21,717 nucleotides of DNA from Bacteroidaceae bacterium (GCA_024695315.1 JAILIJ010000293.1:1-21717), one strand, 5' to 3'; counted from the first letter of the stretch, positions 1 through 7,613 are shown. Made by a program: numbers and translations. The notes: generated from the letters alone by a model not told the origin.

Positions 1-1548
1 GGTAATAATCCTGTGCTTTTCCTTGTCGGAAATTCTACTATGCGTACTGGTACACGTGGTAATGGCGACAACGGACAATGGGGATGGGGATTCTATGCTC
101 ATGAATATTTTGATGAGAACAAGATTACTGTAGAGAATCAGGCTCTCGGTGGTACGTCTCCACGTACGTTCTATAAGAATCTCTGGAAGCCTATTCTTGC
201 GGCTATTAAGCCAGGTGACTTCGTATACCTGGAACTTGGTCATAATGACAATGGACCTATAGATTCTATTCGTGTACGTTCAAGTTATCGACCAGAGGGT
301 AAGTTAAGCTTGTCAAATGACTCTACAATCATTTACAACAAGGTGACTAAGATGCAGGATACGGTATATACTTTTGGAGGATATACTCGTAGATTCATTA
401 ATGAAATTCGTGCTAAGGGGGCTACTCCTATTCTCTTTACGCTTACTCCACGTAATGCATACGAACCAAGTAATCCTAAGAAGATTCAGCGTAAGTTGAA
501 CGACTTTACTCCTGCTATCTTTGCTCTAGGTAAGGAAATGAATTGTCCAGTAATTGACCTAAATGACATTTCTGCTAAGAAGTTGGAGACTTATGGAGTA
601 TGGAAAACAAATTATCACTTCTATCATGATAAGATTCATTCAAGTGCTTTTGGCGCTATGATGAATGCGCGTAGTGCTGCTGAAGGACTCGCGGCTTGTG
701 CTGATCCTCAGGTACAGAGACTCAAGTCTTTCATGAATAATAGGGTGACTCCTAAGCGCTGTGACCAAAAGCGTAAGAAGGGTAAGCCTATGGTATTCCT
801 TTGTGGAGACTCAACAGGCAAGAATGAGGATAAGAAGCCTGATGGAATGTGGGGATGGGGATCACAAGGATACACAGTCTTCGACTCTACTAAGTGCGTG
901 TTCCAGAATCAGGCTAAGGCTGGACGTTCTACTCGTACATATATCGTAGAGGAGCGTTGGGAGGAAGTGTACAATTCTCTTGAGCCAGGCGATATTGTGC
1001 TTATTCAGTATGGCCATAATGATATAGGCGGTATTGATAATGCGAAGGAGCGCGGAGTTATTGCCTGTGCTAAGGATACAAGTCATGTTTACCATCTGAT
1101 GAGTTCAGGCAAGAACCTTGTGGTGTATTCTTTTGGATGGTACGTAAAGAAAATGATTGTTGATGCTCTTGAGAAGGGTGCGCATCCTGTAGTTCTGTCT
1201 TTCACTCCTCGTAATGAATGGCACGAGGGTAAGGGAGATGTACGTGGCAAATTCTATCCAGTAAAGGAGAAGAAGGGCCGTTACTACATAGAGCGCCGTA
1301 ATGATAAATACATCCCAGAATGGGATAAGCAGATTGCTGAAGAGATGGGCGTTGAATTTGTGGATGTTCATAATATCACGGCTGACTATCTTGATAAGAA
1401 ATGCGGCAAGAAGGGTAAGGAAGCAGCCATGAAGTATTTCAATCATGACCATACTCATACTTCTTTGCTTGGAGCACAGCTTAATGCTAAGAGTGTAGCA
1501 AAGGGATTAAAGGCAATTAAGAGCCCAGTGGCTAAATTGTTGAAGTAG
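1..1548 (+). CDS. Tandem SGNH/GDSL hydrolase, rhamnogalacturonan acetylesterase-like (5' partial)
   Basis: The reading frame is open from base 1 and the first visible residues already lie in a catalytic block, so the true start is upstream of the window; 515 residues are visible. Two SGNH-hydrolase domains lie in tandem. Domain 1 (about residues 1–240) shows GNSTMR with Ser12, GHND at 80–83 and a DKIH dyad at Asp210/His213. Domain 2 (about 260–510) shows GDSTGKN with Ser271, GHND at 338–341 and a DHTH dyad at Asp483/His486. GDST, GHND and DxxH blocks are typical of carbohydrate esterase family 12, which removes acetyl groups from rhamnogalacturonan and other glycans in the periplasm or at the surface. 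Both domains keep Ser, Asn and Asp/His, so both look competent; domain 1 has Asn for Asp in block I. A signal peptide, if present, is outside the window. The exact substrate is inferred. Confidence 0.82.
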   Translation, partial: GNNPVLFLVGNSTMRTGTRGNGDNGQWGWGFYAHEYFDENKITVENQALGGTSPRTFYKNLWKPILAAIKPGDFVYLELGHNDNGPIDSIRVRSSYRPEGKLSLSNDSTIIYNKVTKMQDTVYTFGGYTRRFINEIRAKGATPILFTLTPRNAYEPSNPKKIQRKLNDFTPAIFALGKEMNCPVIDLNDISAKKLETYGVWKTNYHFYHDKIHSSAFGAMMNARSAAEGLAACADPQVQRLKSFMNNRVTPKRCDQKRKKGKPMVFLCGDSTGKNEDKKPDGMWGWGSQGYTVFDSTKCVFQNQAKAGRSTRTYIVEERWEEVYNSLEPGDIVLIQYGHNDIGGIDNAKERGVIACAKDTSHVYHLMSSGKNLVVYSFGWYVKKMIVDALEKGAHPVVLSFTPRNEWHEGKGDVRGKFYPVKEKKGRYYIERRNDKYIPEWDKQIAEEMGVEFVDVHNITADYLDKKCGKKGKEAAMKYFNHDHTHTSLLGAQLNAKSVAKGLKAIKSPVAKLLK

Positions 1549-1567
1549 ATTTGCAGATGATGATAAT

Positions 1568-1600
1568 AAAAGGCCACAAGATTTTCTCTTGCGGCCTTTT
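1568..1600. terminator. Bidirectional intrinsic terminator
   Basis: AAAAGGCC and CAAGA pair with TCTTG and GGCCTTTT around a short loop, with one A/C mismatch. T-rich tracts lie at both ends. The hairpin sits between the convergent esterase (+) and ligase (-) genes and can serve both. Confidence 0.8.
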
Positions 1601-1665
1601 ATGAATTTTGACATTATGGATTGTTCCACATGTTGAATGAAAAGTCATTGTTTGTCTGAAGTGGT

Positions 1666-3291
1666 TTATTTGTATAAGTACCTCTTGATACTTTTCTTTG
1701 GCGTCTTTTCAAATTCCTGATCGAGTATTTCTATACCTGTAAGTTGGGCAAACTTAGGAAGCAGGGCGTTGATTTCGTTACGATATTTATTGAGGTTGTT
1801 CGTCATTTCTTCACGGGTCAAACCTTGTTTTTCAAGACTCTTGTCGGTAACGTATGCCAAGGCAACAAGTTTCTCTTCGCGTTGTACAACGAGGCATTCG
1901 TCAAATACACCGTGAATATTGATGACATCTTCAATTTCCTCAGGATAGATGTTCTGTCCGTTGGCTCCGAGAAGCATAGTTTTCTTACGTCCACGTATGA
2001 ACACATTTCCTTTCTCGTCAATGGTGCCAAGGTCGCCTGTGTGGAGCCAGCCTTCTTCGTCTATAGCGGCGGCTGTCTCTTCCTCGTTCTTGTAGTAGCC
2101 AAGCATTACATTTGTTCCTTTGGCAATAATTTCGCCAGGAGTGTTTACTGGATCGTCGCTTAGAATGCGTAACTCCATTCTTGGGGCTGCTTTACCACAT
2201 GAGAACTTGACGAATTTCTTCCAATCTTCGTATGCGAGGATAGGACCACATTCGGTCATTCCATAACCTACGGTGTAGCGGAAATGTATCTTGTTGAGAA
2301 AATCCTCTACTTCTTTGCTGAATGCTGCACCACCAATAATGACTTCGTAGAAGTTCCCTCCAAAGGCTTTAGTAAGTATGGTGCGGATTCTCCAGTAGAC
2401 AATCTGTTTGAGAATAGGGATGGCAAGGAGTGTCTTGAATGTACGCTTCTTGAGTATTGGGAATATACGTCCTGTGACAATCTTCTCAATGATGAGTGGT
2501 ACGGCAATTACAATGACTGGTTTGACATCGTTGAAGGCCTTAATCACAATATGTGGACTTGGAACTTTTGTTAAGAAGTGAACGTGGCATCCTGTACAGA
2601 ACTCGTATATGAAGTCGAAGGCGAAACCGTACATGTGGGCCATAGGAAGAATGGCCATAGTACGACAGCCGGCTGTGATTCCTATTACCTCGTCAGCAAA
2701 GATGAGGTTTGACCATAAAGATCTATAAGGGAGCATGACTCCCTTAGAACGACCTGTTGAACCTGATGTGTAGCTTATCACGGCAAGGCCTTCTGGATCT
2801 TCTTTGGCATAATGTACGTCTTCTTTGCTAATGGAAATTTTTTCCATGGCTTGATATGCTGCATCATATAGCCCATCTTCTTCAAAGAAATGCCATGTGG
2901 CAATATTTAATGTACGCTTGAACCCATAGATGTTTTTTCCAGTAATAAGTAATACAGACTCAGAGTGAGATACAATGTTCTGTACTTGGTCAGTACTGAA
3001 ATCTGCAAGGATAGGTACTGCTACGGCACCGTAAGTTATTATTGATAAGAATGACACGGCCCAATGGGTACTATTTTTGTCACATAGAGATATCTTGTCA
3101 CCTTGCTTGATGCCGAGTGATCTATACATAGCATGAAGACGAGCTATGTCATTGGCTACATCACCATAAGTATAATTTACTTCTGTTCCGTAGTCTGTGT
3201 ATGCTTGAAGACTCCAATTATTCTTGATGGAACGCTCTACGAGTTCAATCAAGGATTTGTCCGTTGGCTTAAATACTCCTGTTCTTTCCAT
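1666..3291 (-). CDS. AMP-binding long-chain acyl-CoA synthetase-like ligase
   Basis: A 541-residue member of the ANL adenylate-forming superfamily. It would activate a carboxylic acid, probably a fatty acid, to an acyl-AMP and then a thioester in the cytoplasm or at the inner membrane face. Visible motifs are the phosphate-binding loop YTSGSTGRSKG (174–184), YGMTE (343–347), the HTGD aspartate at 420, RGRKK (433–437) and the C-terminal hinge region GANGQNIYPEEIE. The C-terminal lysine motif reads TPKKSIKR (530–537), where classical long-chain acyl-CoA synthetases have TPTxKIKR, so the exact catalytic lysine is uncertain. The start is the ATG complementary to 3289–3291, preceded on the minus strand by a good promoter. 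It is a single gene, divergent from the Smr-domain gene and convergent with the esterase. Acyl-ACP or another acid as substrate cannot be excluded. Confidence 0.85.
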   Translation of the reverse strand: MERTGVFKPTDKSLIELVERSIKNNWSLQAYTDYGTEVNYTYGDVANDIARLHAMYRSLGIKQGDKISLCDKNSTHWAVSFLSIITYGAVAVPILADFSTDQVQNIVSHSESVLLITGKNIYGFKRTLNIATWHFFEEDGLYDAAYQAMEKISISKEDVHYAKEDPEGLAVISYTSGSTGRSKGVMLPYRSLWSNLIFADEVIGITAGCRTMAILPMAHMYGFAFDFIYEFCTGCHVHFLTKVPSPHIVIKAFNDVKPVIVIAVPLIIEKIVTGRIFPILKKRTFKTLLAIPILKQIVYWRIRTILTKAFGGNFYEVIIGGAAFSKEVEDFLNKIHFRYTVGYGMTECGPILAYEDWKKFVKFSCGKAAPRMELRILSDDPVNTPGEIIAKGTNVMLGYYKNEEETAAAIDEEGWLHTGDLGTIDEKGNVFIRGRKKTMLLGANGQNIYPEEIEDVINIHGVFDECLVVQREEKLVALAYVTDKSLEKQGLTREEMTNNLNKYRNEINALLPKFAQLTGIEILDQEFEKTPKKSIKRYLYK

Positions 3292-3350
3292 CTTACTCTG
3301 TATAAAATATAGTGTATTCTGGGTTGTTACACATTTATATAAAATTTGTG

Positions 3351-3382
3351 CAAAGTTAGTGCATGTTATTTTTTAAGCAAAA
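3351..3382 (-). promoter_or_regulatory. Bacteroidetes-type promoter for the acyl-CoA synthetase-like gene
   Basis: Read on the minus strand, TTTTG (3382–3378) is followed after 19 bp by TAACTTTG (3358–3351), matching the TTTG/TAnnTTTG consensus with ideal spacing. The expected transcript has a leader of roughly 55 nt. Confidence 0.7.
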
Positions 3383-3432
3383 TATTTGTAAAAAAAACTA
3401 AGACGTTATGATATATTATTCAAAAAATGTCT

Positions 3433-3440
3433 TAAATTTG
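3433..3440 (+). promoter_or_regulatory. Possible -7 element for the Smr-domain gene
   Basis: TAAATTTG fits the Bacteroidetes -7 consensus TAnnTTTG and lies about 50 bp before the start codon. No convincing TTTG -33 box is present at the right distance, so this is a weak call. Confidence 0.4.
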
Positions 3441-3493
3441 CAATTAAATATGTTGTTAAAAACTCTTTTTCAAAATTAATACTAATAATTGAT

Positions 3494-4186
3494 ATGAAAC
3501 TTGGTGATAAGGTCAGATTCCTAAATGATGTTGGTGGTGGTATTGTTAAGGGCTTTAAGTCTGGTGGAATAGCACTTGTTGAGGATGAGGATGGATTCGA
3601 AATTCCATGCTTGCAGGATGATCTTGTAGTGATAGATACTAATGAGTATAATTTTGAAAAGCCAAAGCCTAAGGAAACTCCTAAGGTGAATCAATATGTG
3701 GACGGACGTGGATATCTTGCTTCTAAAGATGTGAATAATAAGAAAGAGATGGATGATGTGGATGAGAATCTTGAAGCAAGAGTTGTTCGACTCGAAATGC
3801 GTATTCATAAGCTTGAGGAGCGTCTTGCACGTTTGGAGGATGCTAAGGTTACAAAGGAAAAGGAAAAGTTTGCCGCAAAGCAGATGCGTAAGCAGCAGAA
3901 GGATGAAATACTTGAGATAGACCTACATGCTCATGAGATTCTTGAAACAACAAAGGGAATGCAGGCTCGTGATATTAAGGACTACCAAGTTGGAGTTTTT
4001 ACACATACAATGAATGAGCATATCAAGGAAAAAGGCAAAAAGATTGTCTTTATCCATGGCAAAGGTGAGGGAGCTCTACGTAAGGCTATAATTGATACGC
4101 TTAAAGACAAATATAAAAGTTGTGAGTATCAGGATGCTTCTTTCCAACAATATGGATTTGGAGCTACTATGGTAATCATACACTAA
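3494..4186 (+). CDS. Smr-domain protein with DUF2027-like N-terminus
   Basis: A 230-residue protein. The N-terminal part (about 1–50, starting MKLGDKVRFLNDVGGGIVKG) is a small beta-rich module like the start of DUF2027 proteins of Bacteroidales. Residues about 90–137 are a charged predicted coiled coil (repeats of the form RLEMRIHKLEERLARLE). The C-terminal part (about 140–230) is an Smr domain with DLHAHE (143–148) and HGKGEGALR (188–196). Smr domains are nucleic-acid-binding or nicking modules found in MutS2 and in proteins that act on stalled ribosomes. From memory, Bacteroides homologues are longer, about 340 residues with a central DUF2027 domain; here that middle region appears replaced by the coiled coil. 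No neighbour indicates its process. The start ATG fits the family N-terminus. Family assignment is fairly sure, function is not. Confidence 0.8.
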   Translation: MKLGDKVRFLNDVGGGIVKGFKSGGIALVEDEDGFEIPCLQDDLVVIDTNEYNFEKPKPKETPKVNQYVDGRGYLASKDVNNKKEMDDVDENLEARVVRLEMRIHKLEERLARLEDAKVTKEKEKFAAKQMRKQQKDEILEIDLHAHEILETTKGMQARDIKDYQVGVFTHTMNEHIKEKGKKIVFIHGKGEGALRKAIIDTLKDKYKSCEYQDASFQQYGFGATMVIIH

Positions 4187-4327
4187 TACCTTATTTGCAT
4201 TTGTGATATTTTATAATGCAATAGTTTGACTAATACTTCTTAATTAAAGCATGTTTTCCTCTTTGTTAATTTTATACATTGAGTTAAGCTGCTAAATTTA
4301 ATAACATAATTAATAATCCGAAAAACT

Positions 4328-4642
4328 ATGAAAAGAGAAGCTTTTAAGATGTTCTTAAAACCAGGCTGTAAGGAAGAATACAAGCGTCGTCATGCTAATA
4401 TCTTCCCAGAACTAAAGAAACTCCTTAGTGAGGCAGGAGTTCGTAATTATAGTATTTATCTTGATGAAGAGACAAACATCCTTTTTGCTTATCAAGAGCT
4501 TGAGGGTGATGGGGGAAGTCAAGATTTGGGCGGAACAGAGATATGTCAGAAATGGTGGGCTTATATGGCTGACATCATGGAGACAAACCCTGATAACAGT
4601 CCTATCAGCATTCCTTTACCAGAAATGTTTCACATGGATTAA
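4328..4642 (+). CDS. rhaM: L-rhamnose mutarotase
   Basis: A 104-residue protein, the usual length of RhaM, which interconverts alpha and beta anomers of L-rhamnose in the cytoplasm and helps feed rhamnose isomerase. Recognisable family features are EEYKRRH with His22 (equivalent to the catalytic His22 of E. coli RhaM), NYSIYLD (40–46), the tryptophan pair Trp76/Trp77 in CQKWWAYM, and NPDNSP (87–92). The upstream spacer of 141 bp holds a poor promoter match (TTTG at 4200, TAGTTTG at 4222) and no strong terminator. None of rhaA, rhaB, rhaD or rhaT is beside it in this window. The lipoprotein gene follows after only 36 bp and may share its transcript. The nearby pectin-type esterase gives a plausible rhamnose-source link, which is inference. 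Confidence 0.93.
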   Translation: MKREAFKMFLKPGCKEEYKRRHANIFPELKKLLSEAGVRNYSIYLDEETNILFAYQELEGDGGSQDLGGTEICQKWWAYMADIMETNPDNSPISIPLPEMFHMD

Positions 4643-4678
4643 AATTAACAATAAATATTAACCTGAAATTTACATAAT

Positions 4679-5566
4679 ATGAAAAATTACTTTATCAAGT
4701 CACTTTTTGTATTGACATCTCTAGTAATGTGCTTTTCATGCACAAGTGATAACGAAGAAACGGCTGAAAATAATGATGGTTATACTACTATCACTTTTAA
4801 TGTAAGCCCAATGCGTATTACGCAGGAATCTACAAGAGCTACGTTGAGTGAGACTTTCTCTATGCTTGAGTTGGCTTTGTATACTGTTAATGCGGATGGG
4901 TCGTACACTAAGTATAAAGAGGTTGACCAGACAAGTTCAAGTTCTTCTTTCGGTGTCGTGACTCTTGAAAATATTAAGTGTGGAAACTATCGTTTGTTGG
5001 CACTTGGACATAAGAGTGCTGCACATCCTGATATTGACGATCCTACAGATGTGGCATTTGTCGATTTCCCTGTTGTGTACTGGTATAGCAACATTGTAGA
5101 AGTGACAAAAAGTACAACGGCTTTGGATGTTACTTTGGATCAGGCTGTGGCTCGAATCAGATTTGTTTTGACAGGCTATATTCCTGATGAGGTTAAGAAA
5201 TTACAGCTTACGTTAGAAGGGGCTAGTAATAATTTTGACGCAATAACAGGTTTTGCAAAAAGCACGACAACTCGTGTTGCTGTATTGGATATTACAGACG
5301 AGAAACGTGCAAGTCAAACGATAGCGGCAAATGTACATTTCTTCTTGACTAAGTCTGTTCTGACAACAGAAGATTCTTATGTGAATGTCACAATAGCTGG
5401 ACTCGATGCGGACGGAAACCAGGTTGATCCTAAGACCTATAATAAGGTACCTCTGAAAATTGGTGCTGTAACATATTTCAATGGATCATTTTTTAATTAT
5501 GGGTCAACAGGTATGAATATTACGGTTGATGCAACTTGGGAGGATTATGAAACTGTTCATGTGTAA
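4679..5566 (+). CDS. FimB/Mfa2-like fimbrial-type lipoprotein
   Basis: A 295-residue lipoprotein. Residues 1–21 form a lipoprotein signal: positive start (MKNYFIK), a hydrophobic stretch, and lipobox CFSC with Cys21 as the lipidation site, followed by an acidic low-complexity segment. The mature part is beta-rich with two segments resembling fimbrillin-like domains of Bacteroidales: an N-terminal one with FSMLELALYTVNADGSY and GNYRLLALGH, and a second one after DVTLDQAVARIRFVLTG. This pattern matches FimB/Mfa2 family anchor or minor fimbrial subunits, which are secreted to the outer surface as lipoproteins. No other fimbrial genes are visible, so it may be a solitary surface lipoprotein. It follows rhaM closely, and a hairpin terminator lies 138 bp downstream. 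Family assignment rests on pattern recognition only. Confidence 0.65.
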   Translation: MKNYFIKSLFVLTSLVMCFSCTSDNEETAENNDGYTTITFNVSPMRITQESTRATLSETFSMLELALYTVNADGSYTKYKEVDQTSSSSSFGVVTLENIKCGNYRLLALGHKSAAHPDIDDPTDVAFVDFPVVYWYSNIVEVTKSTTALDVTLDQAVARIRFVLTGYIPDEVKKLQLTLEGASNNFDAITGFAKSTTTRVAVLDITDEKRASQTIAANVHFFLTKSVLTTEDSYVNVTIAGLDADGNQVDPKTYNKVPLKIGAVTYFNGSFFNYGSTGMNITVDATWEDYETVHV

Positions 5567-5704
5567 GATGAATAAAAATATCCTTATATTCTTCTGAAGA
5601 TCTTTGATAAGTGTACACTAATCCTTCGATAGGAGAGAACGTGAGTTTTATTAAGACTAATACATTTTGAATTTCTTACTTATATGGTGGAAATTTCTAA
5701 TACG

Positions 5705-5741
5705 AACCTTTGAGAAAGATTTCATATCTTTCTTGAAGGTT
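5705..5741 (+). terminator. Imperfect hairpin, probable terminator after the lipoprotein gene
   Basis: AACCTT and AGAAAGAT pair with ATCTTTCT and AAGGTT around the loop TTCAT, with a TG/TG internal mismatch. The sequence after it is T-rich but not a pure T run. Confidence 0.5.
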
Positions 5742-5778
5742 TGGTTTCCTTTATCTATTGTTTAAGATTGGGCTCTGT

Positions 5779-5797
5779 TAAAATGTGGTAAAATGTG
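5779..5797 (+). repeat. Adjacent TAAAATGTG direct repeats
   Basis: TAAAATGTG occurs at 5779–5787 and 5789–5797, so the starts are 10 bp apart, and again at 5881–5889. A G-run follows the second and third copies. The role is unknown. Confidence 0.55.
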
Positions 5798-5950
5798 ATC
5801 GGGGGTAGAAAATAAATATATGAAGCTTGCATTAGGACAGATGAGACTGAAGAAAAGAGAAAAATGTATTGGTAGGACAATAAAATGTGGGGTATTTAGC
5901 CGAAATGTTTAATAAAAATGCATCTAAACTATTAAAAATGAATAGAAAAT

Positions 5951-5981
5951 TTTGTGGTTTTAGTTTTTTGATGTAATTTTG
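5951..5981 (+). promoter_or_regulatory. Strong Bacteroidetes-type promoter for rpsU
   Basis: TTTG (5951–5954, within TTTTG) is followed after exactly 19 bp by TAATTTTG (5974–5981). Transcription would start near 5986–5990, giving a leader of roughly 95 nt before rpsU. Confidence 0.8.
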
Positions 5982-5990
5982 CCGCCCGTT

Positions 5991-6027
5991 AGGTATTGGA
6001 TTTTATGTCTAATGACGTGAAATACCT
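5991..6027 (+). promoter_or_regulatory. Structured 5' leader hairpin of rpsU
   Basis: AGGTATT (5991–5997) pairs perfectly with AATACCT (6021–6027). Inside, after a 5-nt bulge, 6003–6009 pairs with 6014–6020 (including ATGTC with GACGT, with U·G pairs) around the loop TAAT. The hairpin begins almost at the predicted transcription start and is followed by about 55 nt of AU-rich sequence before the start codon. Its position suggests a ribosomal-protein leader or a 5' stabilising element; this is inference. Confidence 0.55.
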
Positions 6028-6082
6028 GCCCGACAAATAATTTTATTTATTTTTATTAACAATTCATTAAAAAAGAATTAGA

Positions 6083-6274
6083 ATGATTATCGTACCTGTT
6101 AAGGAAGGTGAGAACATTGAGAAGGCTCTCAAGAAGTTCAAGAGAAAGTCTGAAAAGACTGGCGTGATTAAGGAAGTAAGAAACCGCAAGCAGTTTGACA
6201 AGCCATCTGTTGTTAAGCGCGTCAAGATGCAGCACGCTATCTACGTTAACCAGCTTCACCTTAATGAGGATTAA
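6083..6274 (+). CDS. rpsU: Small ribosomal subunit protein bS21
   Basis: A 63-residue basic protein starting MIIVPVKEGENIEKALKKFK, the usual bS21 N-terminus and length. bS21 sits on the 30S platform near the 3' end of 16S rRNA. In Bacteroidia, structural work places bS21 with bS6 and bS18 where they mask the anti-Shine-Dalgarno sequence. The gene has its own strong promoter and a hairpin leader. No Shine-Dalgarno sequence precedes its start (AAAAAAGAATTAGA then ATG). It lies upstream of the recombinase and hpf genes, an order common in Bacteroidales. Confidence 0.95.
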   Translation: MIIVPVKEGENIEKALKKFKRKSEKTGVIKEVRNRKQFDKPSVVKRVKMQHAIYVNQLHLNED

Positions 6275-6319
6275 TTCCTTTAGGTGATTAATTAAAAAAG
6301 TAAAAAAATAGCCAAGAAA

Positions 6320-6351
6320 TTTGGTTGTTTGACGGAAATATCCTAATTTAG
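6320..6351 (+). promoter_or_regulatory. Probable promoter for the recombinase–hpf pair
   Basis: TTTG (6320–6323) lies 20 bp before TAATTTAG (6344–6351), one mismatch from TAnnTTTG. The site lies in the 104-bp spacer after rpsU and 28 bp before the recombinase start. Confidence 0.5.
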
Positions 6352-6378
6352 TCGCAAAATAAAAAAGGATGTTTTTCT

Positions 6379-7278
6379 ATGACAAATGAAGGGACGTGGA
6401 CTGATGCTTTTTTGGAATATCTAAAGTCTGAAAGGAATTATTCACCGAGGACAATTGAAAGTTATGCAAGCGACTTAGCAGAGTTTCAGGATTTCATTGA
6501 AAGCTTAGGACGTGAAGTCGATTTTCGAGACGTTACTTCTACTGACGTACGTGAGTGGATGGTGTATCTTATGGATGAAAAGCATTTTGCTGTTGCAAAT
6601 GTGAACCGGAAACTTAGTACTCTTCGCTCTTTATATCGCTACCTTAGAATGATGGGATATGTGGAACTTAACCCTATGGCTAAGATTACTGGTCCCAAAA
6701 AACAAAAGAACCTTCCTACTTTCGTTAGAGAAAAGGATATGGATAGGTTGTTCGAAATAACTTCGGAGGATCAATCATTTAAAGGAGTTATGAAGAGATT
6801 GGTGGTGATGATGTTCTATGAAACGGGAATGAGACGCGCAGAATTGTTGTCGCTCGATGATGCACGTGTCGATCTGAACATGAAACAAATTAAAGTGCTC
6901 GGAAAACGTAATAAAGAACGTATAATTCCATTTGGAAAAGAGCTGGAAGATGAAATAAAACTTTATCTTCAAAAACGTCAAGAAATTGTCAATGCACAGC
7001 CGGAGAGGTTCTTTATCAATGAACACGGAAAACCTCTTACAGAGTCAACCGTTACAACTATTGTAAAAGATTCTCTATCATTGGTGACAACGCAAAAAAA
7101 ACGCTCGCCACACGTGCTTAGACACTCGTTTGCTACAGCTATGCTGAATAATGATGCGGACCTCGGTTCTATACAGAAGGTCTTGGGACACCAAAGTTTG
7201 GCAACGACTGAAGTGTATACGCATTTGTCATTCGAAGAACTAAAAAACGCATATAAAAATGCACATCCAAGATCGTAA
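6379..7278 (+). CDS. XerC/XerD-type tyrosine recombinase
   Basis: A 299-residue tyrosine recombinase of the length of XerC/XerD, which resolve chromosome dimers at dif. The N-terminal SAM-like core-binding domain spans about residues 5–95 (NYSPRTIESYASDL). The catalytic domain covers about 110–295 with a full set of residues: Arg152 in TGMRRAELL, Lys176 in GKRNKER, His245 and Arg248 in HVLRHS, His271 in LGHQS, and the nucleophile Tyr280 in EVYTHLS. A partial Shine-Dalgarno AAAGGA (6364–6369) precedes the ATG. Its location between rpsU and hpf and its full catalytic set favour a housekeeping Xer protein over a mobile-element integrase. Whether it is the XerC or XerD partner cannot be decided here. 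Confidence 0.9.
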   Translation: MTNEGTWTDAFLEYLKSERNYSPRTIESYASDLAEFQDFIESLGREVDFRDVTSTDVREWMVYLMDEKHFAVANVNRKLSTLRSLYRYLRMMGYVELNPMAKITGPKKQKNLPTFVREKDMDRLFEITSEDQSFKGVMKRLVVMMFYETGMRRAELLSLDDARVDLNMKQIKVLGKRNKERIIPFGKELEDEIKLYLQKRQEIVNAQPERFFINEHGKPLTESTVTTIVKDSLSLVTTQKKRSPHVLRHSFATAMLNNDADLGSIQKVLGHQSLATTEVYTHLSFEELKNAYKNAHPRS

Positions 7279-7316
7279 AGGTCTTACATTATAAACCTTT
7301 AAATAAACAGGTGACT

Positions 7317-7613
7317 ATGGATATTAACGTAAAGACAATTCATTTCGAGGCAACAGACAAGTTGCAGGAATTCATCCAGAAGAAGGTTAGTAAACTGGAT
7401 AAGTTTTGTGACAATATAAGAAAGGTTGAGGTGTCATTAAAGGTCGTAAAGCCTGCTACAGCACTCAATAAGCAAGCTGGAATAACTATTTCACTTGCGG
7501 GTGATGAACTTTATGCAGAAAAGATTTGCGACACATTTGAAGAAGCAATTGATGATTCTCTGGCTGCTTTGGAAAAGCAATTGGAGAAATACAAAGAAAA
7601 ACAGGCTAAATAG
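7317..7613 (+). CDS. hpf: Ribosome hibernation-promoting factor, short form (HPF/RaiA family)
   Basis: A protein of 98 residues from ATG 7317 (MDINVKTIHFEATDKLQEF); an in-frame GTG at 7311 would add two residues. I prefer the ATG because family members start right before the first beta strand. The fold is the beta-alpha-beta-beta-beta-alpha domain of HPF/YfiA, which binds the 30S decoding centre and inactivates ribosomes in slow growth. The C-terminal dimerisation domain of long HPF is absent. The C-terminal helix is strongly charged (EKQLEKYKEKQAK). It starts 38 bp after the recombinase stop and is probably cotranscribed with it. Confidence 0.9.
   Translation: MDINVKTIHFEATDKLQEFIQKKVSKLDKFCDNIRKVEVSLKVVKPATALNKQAGITISLAGDELYAEKICDTFEEAIDDSLAALEKQLEKYKEKQAK

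Larger units (their letters stand above)
5567..5950. other. Gene-free spacer between the lipoprotein gene and the rpsU promoter
   Basis: No convincing open reading frame is seen on either strand. The stretch holds a 10-bp palindrome AGTGTACACT (5610–5619), the hairpin at 5705–5741 and TAAAATGTG direct repeats (5779–5797 and 5881–5889). The remainder is AT-rich and I recognise nothing in it. Confidence 0.5.

Noticed and set aside
13..15. GTG at base 13 as the start of the esterase
   Set aside because: The frame is open to base 1 and the first catalytic block begins at once, so the gene continues upstream.
5567..5950. Insertion-sequence remnant
   Set aside because: No transposase fragment, terminal inverted repeats or target duplication could be recognised.
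6379..7278. Recombinase as part of an integrated mobile element
   Set aside because: It sits between rpsU and hpf in a conserved order, without att-like repeats or other mobile genes, so a housekeeping Xer role is more likely.
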